From Mucilaginibacter sp. L3T2-6 (GTDB lineage: Bacteria; Bacteroidota; Bacteroidia; Sphingobacteriales; Sphingobacteriaceae), in contig NZ_JAUMKC010000015.1 of NCBI RefSeq assembly GCF_030519355.1, positions 62,001 to 126,000 on the forward strand: 64,000 bases of DNA. Direction: 5' to 3'. The translations under genes and the position numbers were made by a program. Of this stretch, positions 50,728 to 60,055 are shown in pieces. The notes beneath the pieces are model-generated. The model was not told where the DNA came from. It was given only the letters and a program-made list of their open reading frames with translations, and ran no database searches. Position 1 is the first letter of the stretch. Every line of letters starts with the position of its first letter.

Positions 50728-51774
50728 TTATTTTTTTGTGATTAAAACAGCAGGTAAAATCGAGCTATCTATATTAGCATTCCAGTTATTTGTACTCCAC
50801 CCCGCAGGTGCAAGTAAACCATCTGCAAGCCACACGCCGTTGGCAATGCCGGAAGAATTATAGAATTTCACCCTGTTGCCAGCCACCTGGGCGCCTGATA
50901 TTAATATACCGCTGAAGGACGCTACATATAAGCCAACGTTTGTAAATGACTGCGAGACGCTATATATCAGGTTGTTTGTTATGGAATTGTGGCTACCTCC
51001 GGAAATAGCAATGCCGTACTGCCCGGCGTTAACAAGTGTATTACCGTCGGCTATCTGGTAGGCGCCACCACTATCACCAAGCATAATGCCACCACCGCTA
51101 TTGCTAGGCCCGCCGCCACGTATCTGATTACCCCTTATTGAGATGGGACAAGCGGAGGTACCATAAGACTGGTACAAACTTATCGCGTCTTCAGGGTTGC
51201 TCTGACCTAATATATTTTCGCATTGGTTGCTGTTTATTTGATTATTAGCGCCCTTTACATTATTGAATTGCACGAATTGACCGCGGGGAAACGGACCCTT
51301 CATATTTAAAAACTGATTGCCGTTCACTATGATGCCGCCTTTTGCAGCATGATCTACATAAATACCGGTGCTAACATTGGTCAGGTAATTTCCATTTATC
51401 GTGATATTATAACAATTGTAGAGATAGATGCCAACATTGGTGGAGTTATATAGTTTACAATTCGTGATATGTACATCATGGCAATTAGTCAACGTAATTG
51501 CCGCTTTAGTACCACCCGCTATTGCTTTACCGCTTATTGTTATGTTGCTAGCATTGCTAAGCGAAATGACCGGCGACGATACATAAGTTTGGGCCACTGT
51601 GCTGCTGGTTGCCAACGAGGCCGACATGTTTGGTGTGTTTTCGGTAACAGAAATAGCAGCAGGTGAACTTTGTGGAATCACCGCGTCCTCTTTTTTACAA
51701 GAGAACATAAAAATTGTAACAAAAATGATTACAAAGGGCACAAAGCGGTGCCAGCATGGATTTTTTGGGTTCAT
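50728..51774 (-). CDS. Right-handed beta-helix lipoprotein 1
   Basis: This secreted parallel beta-helix (PbH1-repeat) protein is anchored as a lipoprotein: the signal peptide ends at Cys26 (IFMFSCKKE). ATG 51774 is chosen as the start of that signal. The mature part has short repeats with I-x-(I/V)-x-N patterns (VHITNCKLYNSTNVGIYLYN; ITINGNYLTNVSTGIYVD), then GGGPSNSGGGIMLGDSGG and a C-terminal WSTNNW segment. The 349-aa product is collinear with the proteins at 52043 and 53494. Such folds occur in polysaccharide lyases and epimerases, but no catalytic residues can be assigned. Confidence 0.87.
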   Translation of the reverse strand: MNPKNPCWHRFVPFVIIFVTIFMFSCKKEDAVIPQSSPAAISVTENTPNMSASLATSSTVAQTYVSSPVISLSNASNITISGKAIAGGTKAAITLTNCHDVHITNCKLYNSTNVGIYLYNCYNITINGNYLTNVSTGIYVDHAAKGGIIVNGNQFLNMKGPFPRGQFVQFNNVKGANNQINSNQCENILGQSNPEDAISLYQSYGTSACPISIRGNQIRGGGPSNSGGGIMLGDSGGAYQIADGNTLVNAGQYGIAISGGSHNSITNNLIYSVSQSFTNVGLYVASFSGILISGAQVAGNRVKFYNSSGIANGVWLADGLLAPAGWSTNNWNANIDSSILPAVLITKK

Positions 51775-52042
51775 GTTTAAATCAATTAGTTTAACGAATA
51801 TATTGAACCTTCTACGTTTTCGCCATGCCAAAAGTTAATAAAATTTCAAATTTTTTAACTTTTTTCATTTTAATGTTATAAATACTTGATTATCAAAGAA
51901 ATAAATTTTCCTTAAACTCATAAAAACTTCGTCACAAAAAAAATACAATGTCTTAATTATCATACAAAAAAGATAAATTACAGGACATTGCAATTTTCTT
52001 GCCAGTTATTTCTGGTAATTTTTAAGAAAAAATTTTAATTAT

Positions 52043-53080
52043 TTATTTTACTTTGGAAAATACATCCGGACCTATAGGGGCACCCCAGATATTAGTTTCC
52101 CAGCCAGAGGGCATGGATGTGTTTGGCCCAATCCAGGAGTGATTGGGTTTTTGTTGATTATTAAAATAATTAACCTTATTATGTTCTACAGTACTATTTG
52201 TGCACTTTGCGCCGTTGTAACCGGCTACATATATACCAACATTGGTAAATCGCTGCGGCCGGCCGAATATATAATTCCCCACGACTGCGTTTCTATCGCC
52301 GCCGGAAATAGCGATCCCGTACTGCCCCGGGTCGACAAGAATATTTTTTAATGCAATTTGATAAGAACCTCCGCTGTCGCCCAGCATTATTCCACCACCG
52401 CTCTTGCTTGGTCCGCCGCCTCTTATGCGATTACCTTCTACCATAATAGCACTTTCGGCGGTACCATTACTTTTATAAAGACTAATAGCATCCTCGGGGT
52501 TACTTTTTCCTGCTATATTTTCACATTTATTGAAGCAAATTTCATTGCCGGCTCCGTTTACTTTGTCAAACTGGACGCATTGCCCCCGCGGATAAGGGCC
52601 TTGCATGTTAAGGAAGGAATTATTGTTAACTACGATTCTTCCACGCCGTATATCCACAGCATACACTCCTGTGCTTACATTAGCAAAATAATTGAATCGG
52701 ATATCAATATTATAACAGCCATATAAACTAATACCAGTTTCCGAAGAAGAAGTGAGTTTGTTATGTAAAATCTTAATATTGTAACAATTATACAATACAA
52801 TACATGAAACCCGTCCGCCGGCAATGTTTTGATTAGCTATAGTGAGATCGTGTGCCCCATAAAGGCGAATTACTTTCGATTTGTGGCGGGGATTATGATG
52901 AGTAGCGGCGTAGGTTGGCCGGTCGGATATAAGAGGCACCCTACCTTTTTTTTCGAAATCTATTTGCTTGCAGAATCTATTTGCGTCAGGTAAAAAAAAG
53001 AAGACACTCCCCGCAATAATTAAAATAAGGACGAGCAAACACGATATTTTTCCTTTTTTTAGCCGGACTAACTTTTGCAT
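52043..53080 (-). CDS. Right-handed beta-helix protein 2 (membrane-anchored or secreted)
   Basis: This 345-aa protein is collinear with beta-helix proteins 1 and 3. The N-terminus is a basic stretch and one hydrophobic helix (ISCLLVLILIIAGSVFFFLP) without lipobox, so it may stay anchored in the inner membrane or be exported after cleavage. The conserved core includes VQFDKVNGAGNEI, NPEDAISLYKSNGTAES, GGGPSKSGGGIMLGDSGGSY and the VGIYVAGYNGA end. It is on the same strand as gene 1, with 268 bp of AT-rich DNA between them. It is divergent from gene 3. Confidence 0.87.
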   Translation of the reverse strand: MQKLVRLKKGKISCLLVLILIIAGSVFFFLPDANRFCKQIDFEKKGRVPLISDRPTYAATHHNPRHKSKVIRLYGAHDLTIANQNIAGGRVSCIVLYNCYNIKILHNKLTSSSETGISLYGCYNIDIRFNYFANVSTGVYAVDIRRGRIVVNNNSFLNMQGPYPRGQCVQFDKVNGAGNEICFNKCENIAGKSNPEDAISLYKSNGTAESAIMVEGNRIRGGGPSKSGGGIMLGDSGGSYQIALKNILVDPGQYGIAISGGDRNAVVGNYIFGRPQRFTNVGIYVAGYNGAKCTNSTVEHNKVNYFNNQQKPNHSWIGPNTSMPSGWETNIWGAPIGPDVFSKVK

Positions 53081-53493
53081 TGAACCGGATATAACAAATT
53101 ACTTCTCAGCTGCATTAAATGACCTCAATATATTAGATAATCGATATTACACTTACTATCAAAACTTTCCAGTTTTGGGGACGCATACCGGGGTAAGCAC
53201 ACTGCCCCTTTTGAAAGCAATGTAAATATTATCTTCCTGAAGGAAATAATTTTTTATAACACATCTTCTGTTATTAACTCATACTAACTCCGCACTTGTA
53301 TTTTTATGCGCATCTTATAAGTATCCTCAGGACAATTTATCTTAACTTTCCTCTTTTAAGGCAAGTGCTTAATATTAAGTTAATTTATATTACCTTAGTT
53401 TCTCTTGAAAATAAAAAAAATAATTTTAGAGAAATAAAACAATTTTAAATTACATTTGTATCGATAAATTTTTGATAAACTTAAATGTAATTT
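53081..53493. other. AT-rich region between divergent beta-helix genes
   Basis: No gene is seen in these 413 bases. TACATTTG (53451-53458), a perfect TAnnTTTG, lies 35 bp before the ATG at 53494 and probably serves beta-helix gene 3. No island palindrome is present. Confidence 0.5.
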
Positions 53494-55419
53494 ATGAGAA
53501 GAAAATGCGTGTTTCTATTTGTTGCGGTTTTAGCCACCTATTCCTGCTCCAAAAACCAGATTGAACCTAAATCTAATCCTCAATCCAATTCGCTTAAGTC
53601 CATCCAGTTTCCCTCAATGACCCAGTCTTTTAATGCAACGTCTTACACGCAATCGAAGGTGATTAATCTAGACGGTGTGCATGACATTACCATCAGTGGT
53701 AAAGCAATAACAGGCGGGTCAGTTCCGGCTATCACCTTGAGCAATTGCTACAACGTACACATTACTCAAAACTCTTTAACCAATTCTACCGAGGTAGGTA
53801 TTCATCTGTATCATTGCTACAACATTACAGTAGACTATAATTATATCGCTAATGTATCAACCGGCGTATATGTGGATCACCCGACAGGGGGAGGAACCGT
53901 TGTAGACAATAACCAAATGTTGAACATGCAGGGCCCTTTTCCCCGCGGGCAATTTGTACAATTTAATAACGTAAAAGGCGCGGGTAATGAAATTAAATAC
54001 AATAAACTCCAAAACATATTGGGGCAAAGCTCCAGCCAGGAAGCAATAAATCTGTATATGTCAAACGGCACGCCGTCTAGCCCTATCCAGGTTGTTGGTA
54101 ACTGGATTAAGGGTGGCGGCCCCAATTCGGCCAGTGGCGGTATCCAGTTAGGCGACACCGGAGGTTCATATCAGGTTGCATCGGGCAATATTATGGTTGA
54201 TCCCGGACAAATGGGGCTATCAATTTCCGGTGGCGATCATATTTCTTTTATAAACAACACAGTTTACGCCAAAGCGCAATACTTTACCAACGTAGGTGTT
54301 GTAGTTTGGGGACAAGCCGGGTCGAAAGTTACAAATGCAACCGTCAGCGGAAACAAAATAAATTTTAAAAATTCTGCGAATTCCCAAAATGACAATTGGA
54401 TAGCTTCAGGAAATCCAACACCTGCCGGATGGGGGAACAATTCGTGGGGGGCAAACATTAGCTCTGCCATATTGCCCTCTAACCTGATATCGTCATCCGC
54501 AGCTACATCGCCCTTGCAAGCCAGCAGCAGCGGGACAGTATCAAACACACAACAAGCGTCCACAGGCACAACTTCGGCGCCAATCGTGATGACCGGCAAA
54601 AACAATGTTACCATAAAAGGATTGACCATCAGCGGAGGCAGTTCTCCTTGTATCAAATTAGCAAATTGCACCAATGTTTACATAACACTTTGTAACCTTA
54701 AAAATTCAACCAACGTAGGCATCGAGCTGGATAACTGCACTAATGTAACGATCGAAAAAAACAATATTTTCAACGTTGCTGCCGGAATAGTAGCCAAAAA
54801 TTGTCCATCTGGCGGTATCAGTATTTATTCTAACCAAATGCTGAACATGCAGGGTTCAGTTTCCGGCGGGGCGTTTGTTCAATTTGTAAAAGTAAATGGC
54901 AGTAACAATAATATCAGTTACAATAAACTTCAGAATATTCTAGGCAGCAGTGATTCGCAAAACGAAATTGACTTGGTTAGCAGTAACGGTACATCTGCTA
55001 ATCCAATAACTATAGATGGAAACTGGATAAGAGGAGGCGGACCAAACAGTTCTGGCGGTGGTATTTGCCTGGGAAATAACGGCGGATCATACCAACTGGC
55101 CACCAATAATGTGCTTGCCGACCCGGGGCAATTTGGCCTGGCAATAATTGGCGGCAACCATATGTCGCTTACCAATAACACCGTTTATGGAAAACAGCAG
55201 TCGTTCACTAATGTGGGCATCTTTGTCTGGGGTCAAAACGGTGCTGCCGTTTCAAGCAGCGTAATAAGCGGTAACAAAGTTAATTTTACCAACAAGAGTA
55301 ACAATAAAAACCCTAACTGGCTGGCAGATGGTCAATCCATACCATCTGGCTGGAGTACTAATGATTGGGAATCCAACATTGATGAGTCGGTATTGCCAAC
55401 AAGTATCGTATCTATTTGA
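53494..55419 (+). CDS. Right-handed beta-helix lipoprotein 3, internally duplicated
   Basis: A 641-aa secreted lipoprotein (lipobox with Cys18, LATYSCSKN). It consists of two copies of the same beta-helix unit: about residues 40-330 and 350-641, each containing a VHDITISGKAI- or NNVTIKGLTI-type start, a NQMLNMQG segment, KLQNILGxSxSQ, GNWI(K/R)GGGPNS and a WxxNxW(G/E) end, joined by a Ser/Thr-rich linker. The first copy is closest to proteins 1 and 2; the second has lost the segment that follows NQMLNMQG in the others (FPRGQFVQF versus VSGGAFVQF). A strong terminator follows. It may bind or process extracellular polysaccharide. Confidence 0.88.
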   Translation: MRRKCVFLFVAVLATYSCSKNQIEPKSNPQSNSLKSIQFPSMTQSFNATSYTQSKVINLDGVHDITISGKAITGGSVPAITLSNCYNVHITQNSLTNSTEVGIHLYHCYNITVDYNYIANVSTGVYVDHPTGGGTVVDNNQMLNMQGPFPRGQFVQFNNVKGAGNEIKYNKLQNILGQSSSQEAINLYMSNGTPSSPIQVVGNWIKGGGPNSASGGIQLGDTGGSYQVASGNIMVDPGQMGLSISGGDHISFINNTVYAKAQYFTNVGVVVWGQAGSKVTNATVSGNKINFKNSANSQNDNWIASGNPTPAGWGNNSWGANISSAILPSNLISSSAATSPLQASSSGTVSNTQQASTGTTSAPIVMTGKNNVTIKGLTISGGSSPCIKLANCTNVYITLCNLKNSTNVGIELDNCTNVTIEKNNIFNVAAGIVAKNCPSGGISIYSNQMLNMQGSVSGGAFVQFVKVNGSNNNISYNKLQNILGSSDSQNEIDLVSSNGTSANPITIDGNWIRGGGPNSSGGGICLGNNGGSYQLATNNVLADPGQFGLAIIGGNHMSLTNNTVYGKQQSFTNVGIFVWGQNGAAVSSSVISGNKVNFTNKSNNKNPNWLADGQSIPSGWSTNDWESNIDESVLPTSIVSI

Positions 55420-55466
55420 TTCCTTTCTGCATCCGCAGGTAAACGTATAAATAAGCAGATAATCAG

Positions 55467-55495
55467 GAAGCCGGGCGCATGCCCGGCTTCTTTTT
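55467..55495 (+). terminator. Strong rho-independent terminator
   Basis: GAAGCCGGGC (55467-55476) and GCCCGGCTTC (55481-55490) form a perfect 10-bp stem with loop GCAT, followed by TTTTT (55491-55495). It ends the transcript of beta-helix gene 3. Confidence 0.9.
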
Positions 55496-56504
55496 CATAA
55501 ACATTAACCTGAAAACCTCCACCTCACATATAAATTACCCTTTTGGTGTAAAAACTATATTTGCAATCAGCCCTAGCTAACGTGTCGTATTATGCAAAGC
55601 GTGCTTATACTACCGGGTAATTATACATATGAAAGGCTATATATAATGAGTACACCATCTTGAAAGCAACGGCACTCAACAGCCATTCTTCACGCCGCCT
55701 TTTATCCTTAACCCGAAGATGGCCTCTTCCCTTCTAAACTTTCGTCGAATAATTAAATTTCATGAAATTGAAATAATATATTTAAATTTAAATTAATTTT
55801 AAAATTATTCATTTTCATTAGTATTAAATAATGGTCACCATTTCCGGTTTTTTGAACATTTATACTTTAGTCTCCGTATAACATAGACCCAATTTATATG
55901 AGCAAAATTTTAATGTTGAAAATTATTTTTAAAGTGCTGGTAGCCGCCATGCTGATCATCGCTTTCATAATTGTTTTTCTGCGGTATCCGGTCATCACGT
56001 TGTCGGTTTTAGCCGTATCCTGGTTTATTTTAATGCTTCACCTTGATCCGCCTGCCCATTGGGATCAATAGCCTTTATTGGCCAACAGCCACGCTTTCCA
56101 TTGAAATTCATTTCCTTATAAGCTTTTTTTTCAATACCTGACCACTACAAGGTAACGGACGCATAACCGCTGTGCATCGACGTCTTATCTTCGCATCGTT
56201 ATATTCCCTTCATAACATTCCGGTGTTGAAAAGCCCCCCCTTCCTTATATAATTCCGGCTGCTTCTGCTCATCAAAACCACTTCGGATCACTCTCGAATT
56301 TTGTGGAACGTCTTTTGTAGACCTGCGTTCTGTAATTGATTTTTTATAAATAAATTAATATTAAAGAATATAAATTTCTATTTAATAAATTAAATTTATT
56401 TTAATACAAGATAAGACTGCAAAAAGTGTAATCAGGAGGTTACCATAAGATAAAATAGAAATTAATTACACTGAAATTAAACAACGTAATCTACCATAGC
56501 TACC
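55496..56504. other. Long AT-rich region between beta-helix and exopolysaccharide genes
   Basis: About 1 kb with one possible small gene (55898-56071). TATATTTG (55556-55563) fits a -7 element. The last 170 bases are very AT-rich and likely hold the promoter of the exopolysaccharide locus, but no convincing element was fixed. No island palindrome, tRNA or repeat array was found. Confidence 0.5.
55898..56071 (+). CDS. Possible very small membrane protein (57 aa)
   Basis: An open frame of 57 codons from ATG 55898 encodes two hydrophobic stretches (LVAAMLIIAFIIVFL and VITLSVLAVSWFILML) and a short C-terminus LDPPAHWDQ. No family is recognised. The base composition of the frame is more gene-like than that of the surrounding AT-rich DNA, which is the main reason to list it. 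There is no clear ribosome binding site. Confidence 0.35.
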   Translation: MSKILMLKIIFKVLVAAMLIIAFIIVFLRYPVITLSVLAVSWFILMLHLDPPAHWDQ

Positions 56505-57272
56505 ATGTATTATCAACCAAACTCCTTTATGGGTTATAACTTATTTAGCGGCAACTTAAATGGCATACCAGAGTCCGGTAAAACAGTTATTAATACCATT
56601 AACCAGTACTCTTTCTGTGTCGCAGAACGCGATGACACTTTCAAGAAAGCGCTTAAAAGCTCTGATATCCTTTTACCTGATGGCATCGGGATCGTAGCAG
56701 CGGTGAAAAGTATTACTGGCTACAATTTGAAAAAAATATCAGGTACAGAGCTTCATGAGAATCTTTTGAAACGGATGAACGCCCAAAACGGAAGATGTTT
56801 CTATCTGGGGTCAAACGAAAATACTTTGAGCAAAATAAAAAACAGGCTTACCGCCGAATACCCCAATATCATCTTTGAAACGTTTTCTCCAAGTTATAAA
56901 GCTGAATTCAGTGATGAAGAAAACAGCGAAATGATTTCGGCAATAAACTCATTTAAACCAGACGTATTGTTTGTGGGTATGACTGCTCCCAAACAAGAAA
57001 AATGGATAATGGCGCATAAAAACGAAATAGATGCAAAAATTATTTGCGCTATCGGTGCAGTGTTCGATTTTTTCGCTGGAACGATTAAAAGGCCGTCTCA
57101 GTTCTGGATTAATCTTGGGCTTGAATGGTTTATCCGCTTATGTAAAGAACCCAGGCGAATGTGGGTAAGATATGTTTATTACGGGCCTATTTTCGTATGG
57201 GCATTAGTGAAAGAAAAACTTACAGCTGACTTAAATGATTTGCCGCTGGCATATAGCGAAGAGACGAAATAA
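56505..57272 (+). CDS. WecG/TagA/CpsF family glycosyltransferase
   Basis: This glycosyltransferase (GT26) adds a sugar (in known members ManNAc or ManNAcA) to a lipid-linked intermediate in surface polysaccharide synthesis. The 255-aa product has ILLPDGIGIVAA (catalytic Asp region), SGTEL, FYLGSN and FVGMTAPKQEKWI, all family motifs, and a C-terminal membrane-associated segment (RMWVRYVYYGPIFVWAL). ATG 56529 is a less likely start. It opens the exopolysaccharide locus, 72 bp before the initiating transferase gene, with the same orientation as all following genes. Confidence 0.92.
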   Translation: MYYQPNSFMGYNLFSGNLNGIPESGKTVINTINQYSFCVAERDDTFKKALKSSDILLPDGIGIVAAVKSITGYNLKKISGTELHENLLKRMNAQNGRCFYLGSNENTLSKIKNRLTAEYPNIIFETFSPSYKAEFSDEENSEMISAINSFKPDVLFVGMTAPKQEKWIMAHKNEIDAKIICAIGAVFDFFAGTIKRPSQFWINLGLEWFIRLCKEPRRMWVRYVYYGPIFVWALVKEKLTADLNDLPLAYSEETK

Positions 57273-57343
57273 GCTGCCGGGAATCGTCTAATATTAAAAA
57301 TTATGGTAAATATTTAGTTCAAAAAGTCTTAGACTATACTGTC

Positions 57344-58720
57344 ATGAATCCGAAAAATAAAAGTTTGCAAAAATCCTTTTTAGCACTTGCAGACCTTGTC
57401 GCATTAAATATCATAAATCTCGCTCTGCTATTTCACTTAAACAAGCAAACTACAGATTTTTACCTATTTACAATATTTTGTATCTCGTCCAACCTGGTAT
57501 GGATGGTCTGTTCTTATTCATCTTCAATGTATCAGAACAATAAGCTATCAAACTTTCGGCGACTGGCCACAAAAACTATGGGCGCCTTTATTTTTTACAA
57601 CTGCTTTCTCATCATCTTTGCTTATTTCGCGCTGCATAAATTCACAAATACTTACATCATTTTCGATCAACTTGGCCTTGCCTCATTTCTGTTCATAAGT
57701 CGCTTATCATATATCTTGTTTATGAACTATCTTTTAAACACCAGTGAATACAAGAAGAAGATAGCATTTATAGGCTCCAATAAAAATGTAACGAGACTTA
57801 TTGAGTATTTCAGAGAAAATCACGGTTCAACCGTTATTGCCGGCATTTTCGGTGAAACCTGCGGTCAAAATCAAAGCATACCGCTACTGGGTACGATCAA
57901 TGATTGTGTAAAGTATGCAATTGATAACAAAATCAACGAAATTTATTCCACGTTATCGCCAACGGCACATCCTGCGCTCTACCAACTTGCCGAAACCGCT
58001 GAAAGGTCTTTTATACGGTTCAAATTTGTACCCGATTTGACTGAATTTGCCGGACATGCCGGCCGGGTCGAATTTATCGAGGACACCCCCGTAATATCTT
58101 TGAGAAATGAGCCATTAGCTGATGTGTCCGGTCAAATCGCAAAACGATTATTCGACATAATATTTTCCAGCCTGGTGACCATATTTATACTTTCCTGGCT
58201 TCTCCCGATTCTTGCGATATTGATCAAGCTCGACTCAAAAGGACCGGTGTTTTTTACGCAGCTTCGATCCGGAAAAAACAATATTCCCTTTAAAGTACTG
58301 AAATTAAGGACGCTGAAAGTAAATTCAGATGCAGATAGCCTACAGGTTACCCGCGGCGACAAAAGAATCACAAAGCTTGGCGCTTTCCTGCGGAAAACAA
58401 ACCTTGATGAGTTGCCCCAATTTCTGAATGTATTGGCTGGCGATATGTCGGTAGTTGGTTCTCGCCCGCACATGTTAAAACACACACTGGAATATTCACA
58501 ACTCTTTGATAACTACATGCTCCGTCATTACACAAAACCAGGAATTACCGGCTGGGCGCAGGTAAATGGGTACAGGGGCGAGATTAAAGAGGCAGAGCAA
58601 CTAAAAAAACGTGTTGAATATGATTTGTGGTACGCCGAGAATTGGAATTTATGGCTTGACATTAAAATCATCTACCTCACGGCATTTAAAACGCTGGTTG
58701 GCGACGAGAATGCATTTTAA
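57344..58720 (+). CDS. Polyprenyl glycosylphosphotransferase (WcaJ-like), initiating exopolysaccharide synthesis
   Basis: It transfers a sugar-1-phosphate (often glucose) onto undecaprenyl phosphate, the first membrane step of exopolysaccharide synthesis. The 458-aa protein has four N-terminal TM helices, a CoA-binding-like domain (KIAFIGSNKNVTRLIEY), a further TM near 275, and the bacterial sugar transferase domain: KLDSKGPVFF, FKVLKLRTL, LRKTNLDELPQ, MSVVGSRPHM and KPGITGWAQVNGYRGE. It stands between WecG-like and gmd genes. Confidence 0.94.
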   Translation: MNPKNKSLQKSFLALADLVALNIINLALLFHLNKQTTDFYLFTIFCISSNLVWMVCSYSSSMYQNNKLSNFRRLATKTMGAFIFYNCFLIIFAYFALHKFTNTYIIFDQLGLASFLFISRLSYILFMNYLLNTSEYKKKIAFIGSNKNVTRLIEYFRENHGSTVIAGIFGETCGQNQSIPLLGTINDCVKYAIDNKINEIYSTLSPTAHPALYQLAETAERSFIRFKFVPDLTEFAGHAGRVEFIEDTPVISLRNEPLADVSGQIAKRLFDIIFSSLVTIFILSWLLPILAILIKLDSKGPVFFTQLRSGKNNIPFKVLKLRTLKVNSDADSLQVTRGDKRITKLGAFLRKTNLDELPQFLNVLAGDMSVVGSRPHMLKHTLEYSQLFDNYMLRHYTKPGITGWAQVNGYRGEIKEAEQLKKRVEYDLWYAENWNLWLDIKIIYLTAFKTLVGDENAF

Positions 58721-58882
58721 TAGCAGACTGTAACTCTATCCAACACCTTACGTCACGAATAATTCCGGCTGACTTTCATAATATTATTTAGTCGCCGTTA
58801 AAACAATTACTTAATTATTCAGGTATATGTCTTATCTGTAAACAAATTTATTTCATCGAAAAAAAAATTACATCAATTAAAA

Positions 58883-59998
58883 ATGAGCAAAGTAGCATTA
58901 ATCACAGGTATTACCGGGCAGGACGGCGCCTATTTGGCTGAATACCTACTGCAAAAAGGGTACATAGTACACGGCGTAAAAAGACGAAGTTCCCTATTTA
59001 ATACCGACAGGATTGACCACTTATACGAAGACCCGCATGAGTTGAACCGGAATTTCATTTTGCATTTTGGGGACTTATCCGATTCCACCAATCTTATAAG
59101 AATAGTACAACAAGTGCAGCCTGATGAAATATATAATTTGGGGGCAATGTCTCATGTTAAAGTGAGTTTCGATACCCCCGAATACACAGCGAACGTAGAT
59201 GGTGTGGGTACGCTGCGTATTCTCGAAGCGGTGAGGATTCTGGGCTTGGCCAAAAAAACAAAAATATACCAGGCATCTACTTCTGAACTTTACGGCCTGG
59301 TGCAAGCTGTTCCACAAAGCGAAACAACACCATTTTATCCCCGATCGCCATATGCGGTAGCAAAACTTTATGGTTATTGGATCACTGTAAATTACAGGGA
59401 AGCCTATGGTCTGTTTGCATGTAACGGTATTTTGTTTAACCACGAAAGCCCGCTACGCGGAGAAACATTCGTCACCCGAAAAATCACGCGGGGCGCAGCC
59501 AAAATAGCAATGGGCTTACAAGATAAGCTTTACCTGGGCAACCTGGATGCCAAACGCGACTGGGGCCATGCTAAAGACTACGTGGAAGCTATGCATTTAA
59601 TATTGCAGCAGGATAAGCCGGAGGATTTTGTTATTGCAACAGGTATTACAACTACCGTAAGGGAATTTGTAAAGTTGGCGTTTGAGGTACTGGGAATCGC
59701 TATTGAATTCAAAGGTGAAGGATTAGCCGAAAAGGGATATATAAGTTATTGCAGCAATCCTGATTATTTGCTGCCTGAAGGCACAGAGGTAGTTTGTGTA
59801 GACAGTAAGTATTTCCGCCCGACAGAGGTTGACCTTTTGATAGGCGATCCTACAAAATGTCAGCAAAAATTAGGCTGGAAACCCAAGTATGATTTGAAAG
59901 GCTTAGTAAATGAAATGGTGAATGCGGATGTTGAGCTGTTTGAAAGAGAAAAATTGTTAAAAGATTCGGGCTTTCTTATTAAAAATCAATACGAGTAG
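58883..59998 (+). CDS. gmd: GDP-mannose 4,6-dehydratase
   Basis: It converts GDP-mannose to GDP-4-keto-6-deoxymannose, precursor of GDP-fucose, GDP-rhamnose or GDP-perosamine. The 371-aa extended SDR has the nucleotide motif [31 protein letters not shown], catalytic [10 protein letters not shown] (Tyr-Lys) and [16 protein letters not shown], all typical of Gmd. The partner enzyme (Fcl/GMER or a reductase/aminotransferase) is not seen in the window and may lie further right. It indicates that the polysaccharide contains a deoxyhexose. It precedes the NRPS-like gene by 57 bp. Confidence 0.95.
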   Translation: MSKVALITGITGQDGAYLAEYLLQKGYIVHGVKRRSSLFNTDRIDHLYEDPHELNRNFILHFGDLSDSTNLIRIVQQVQPDEIYNLGAMSHVKVSFDTPEYTANVDGVGTLRILEAVRILGLAKKTKIYQASTSELYGLVQAVPQSETTPFYPRSPYAVAKLYGYWITVNYREAYGLFACNGILFNHESPLRGETFVTRKITRGAAKIAMGLQDKLYLGNLDAKRDWGHAKDYVEAMHLILQQDKPEDFVIATGITTTVREFVKLAFEVLGIAIEFKGEGLAEKGYISYCSNPDYLLPEGTEVVCVDSKYFRPTEVDLLIGDPTKCQQKLGWKPKYDLKGLVNEMVNADVELFEREKLLKDSGFLIKNQYE

Positions 59999-60055
59999 TT
60001 AAAAACAGACCCTCAAAAACATCCTTCTGCAATTAGTACATTATTATTTACACGC

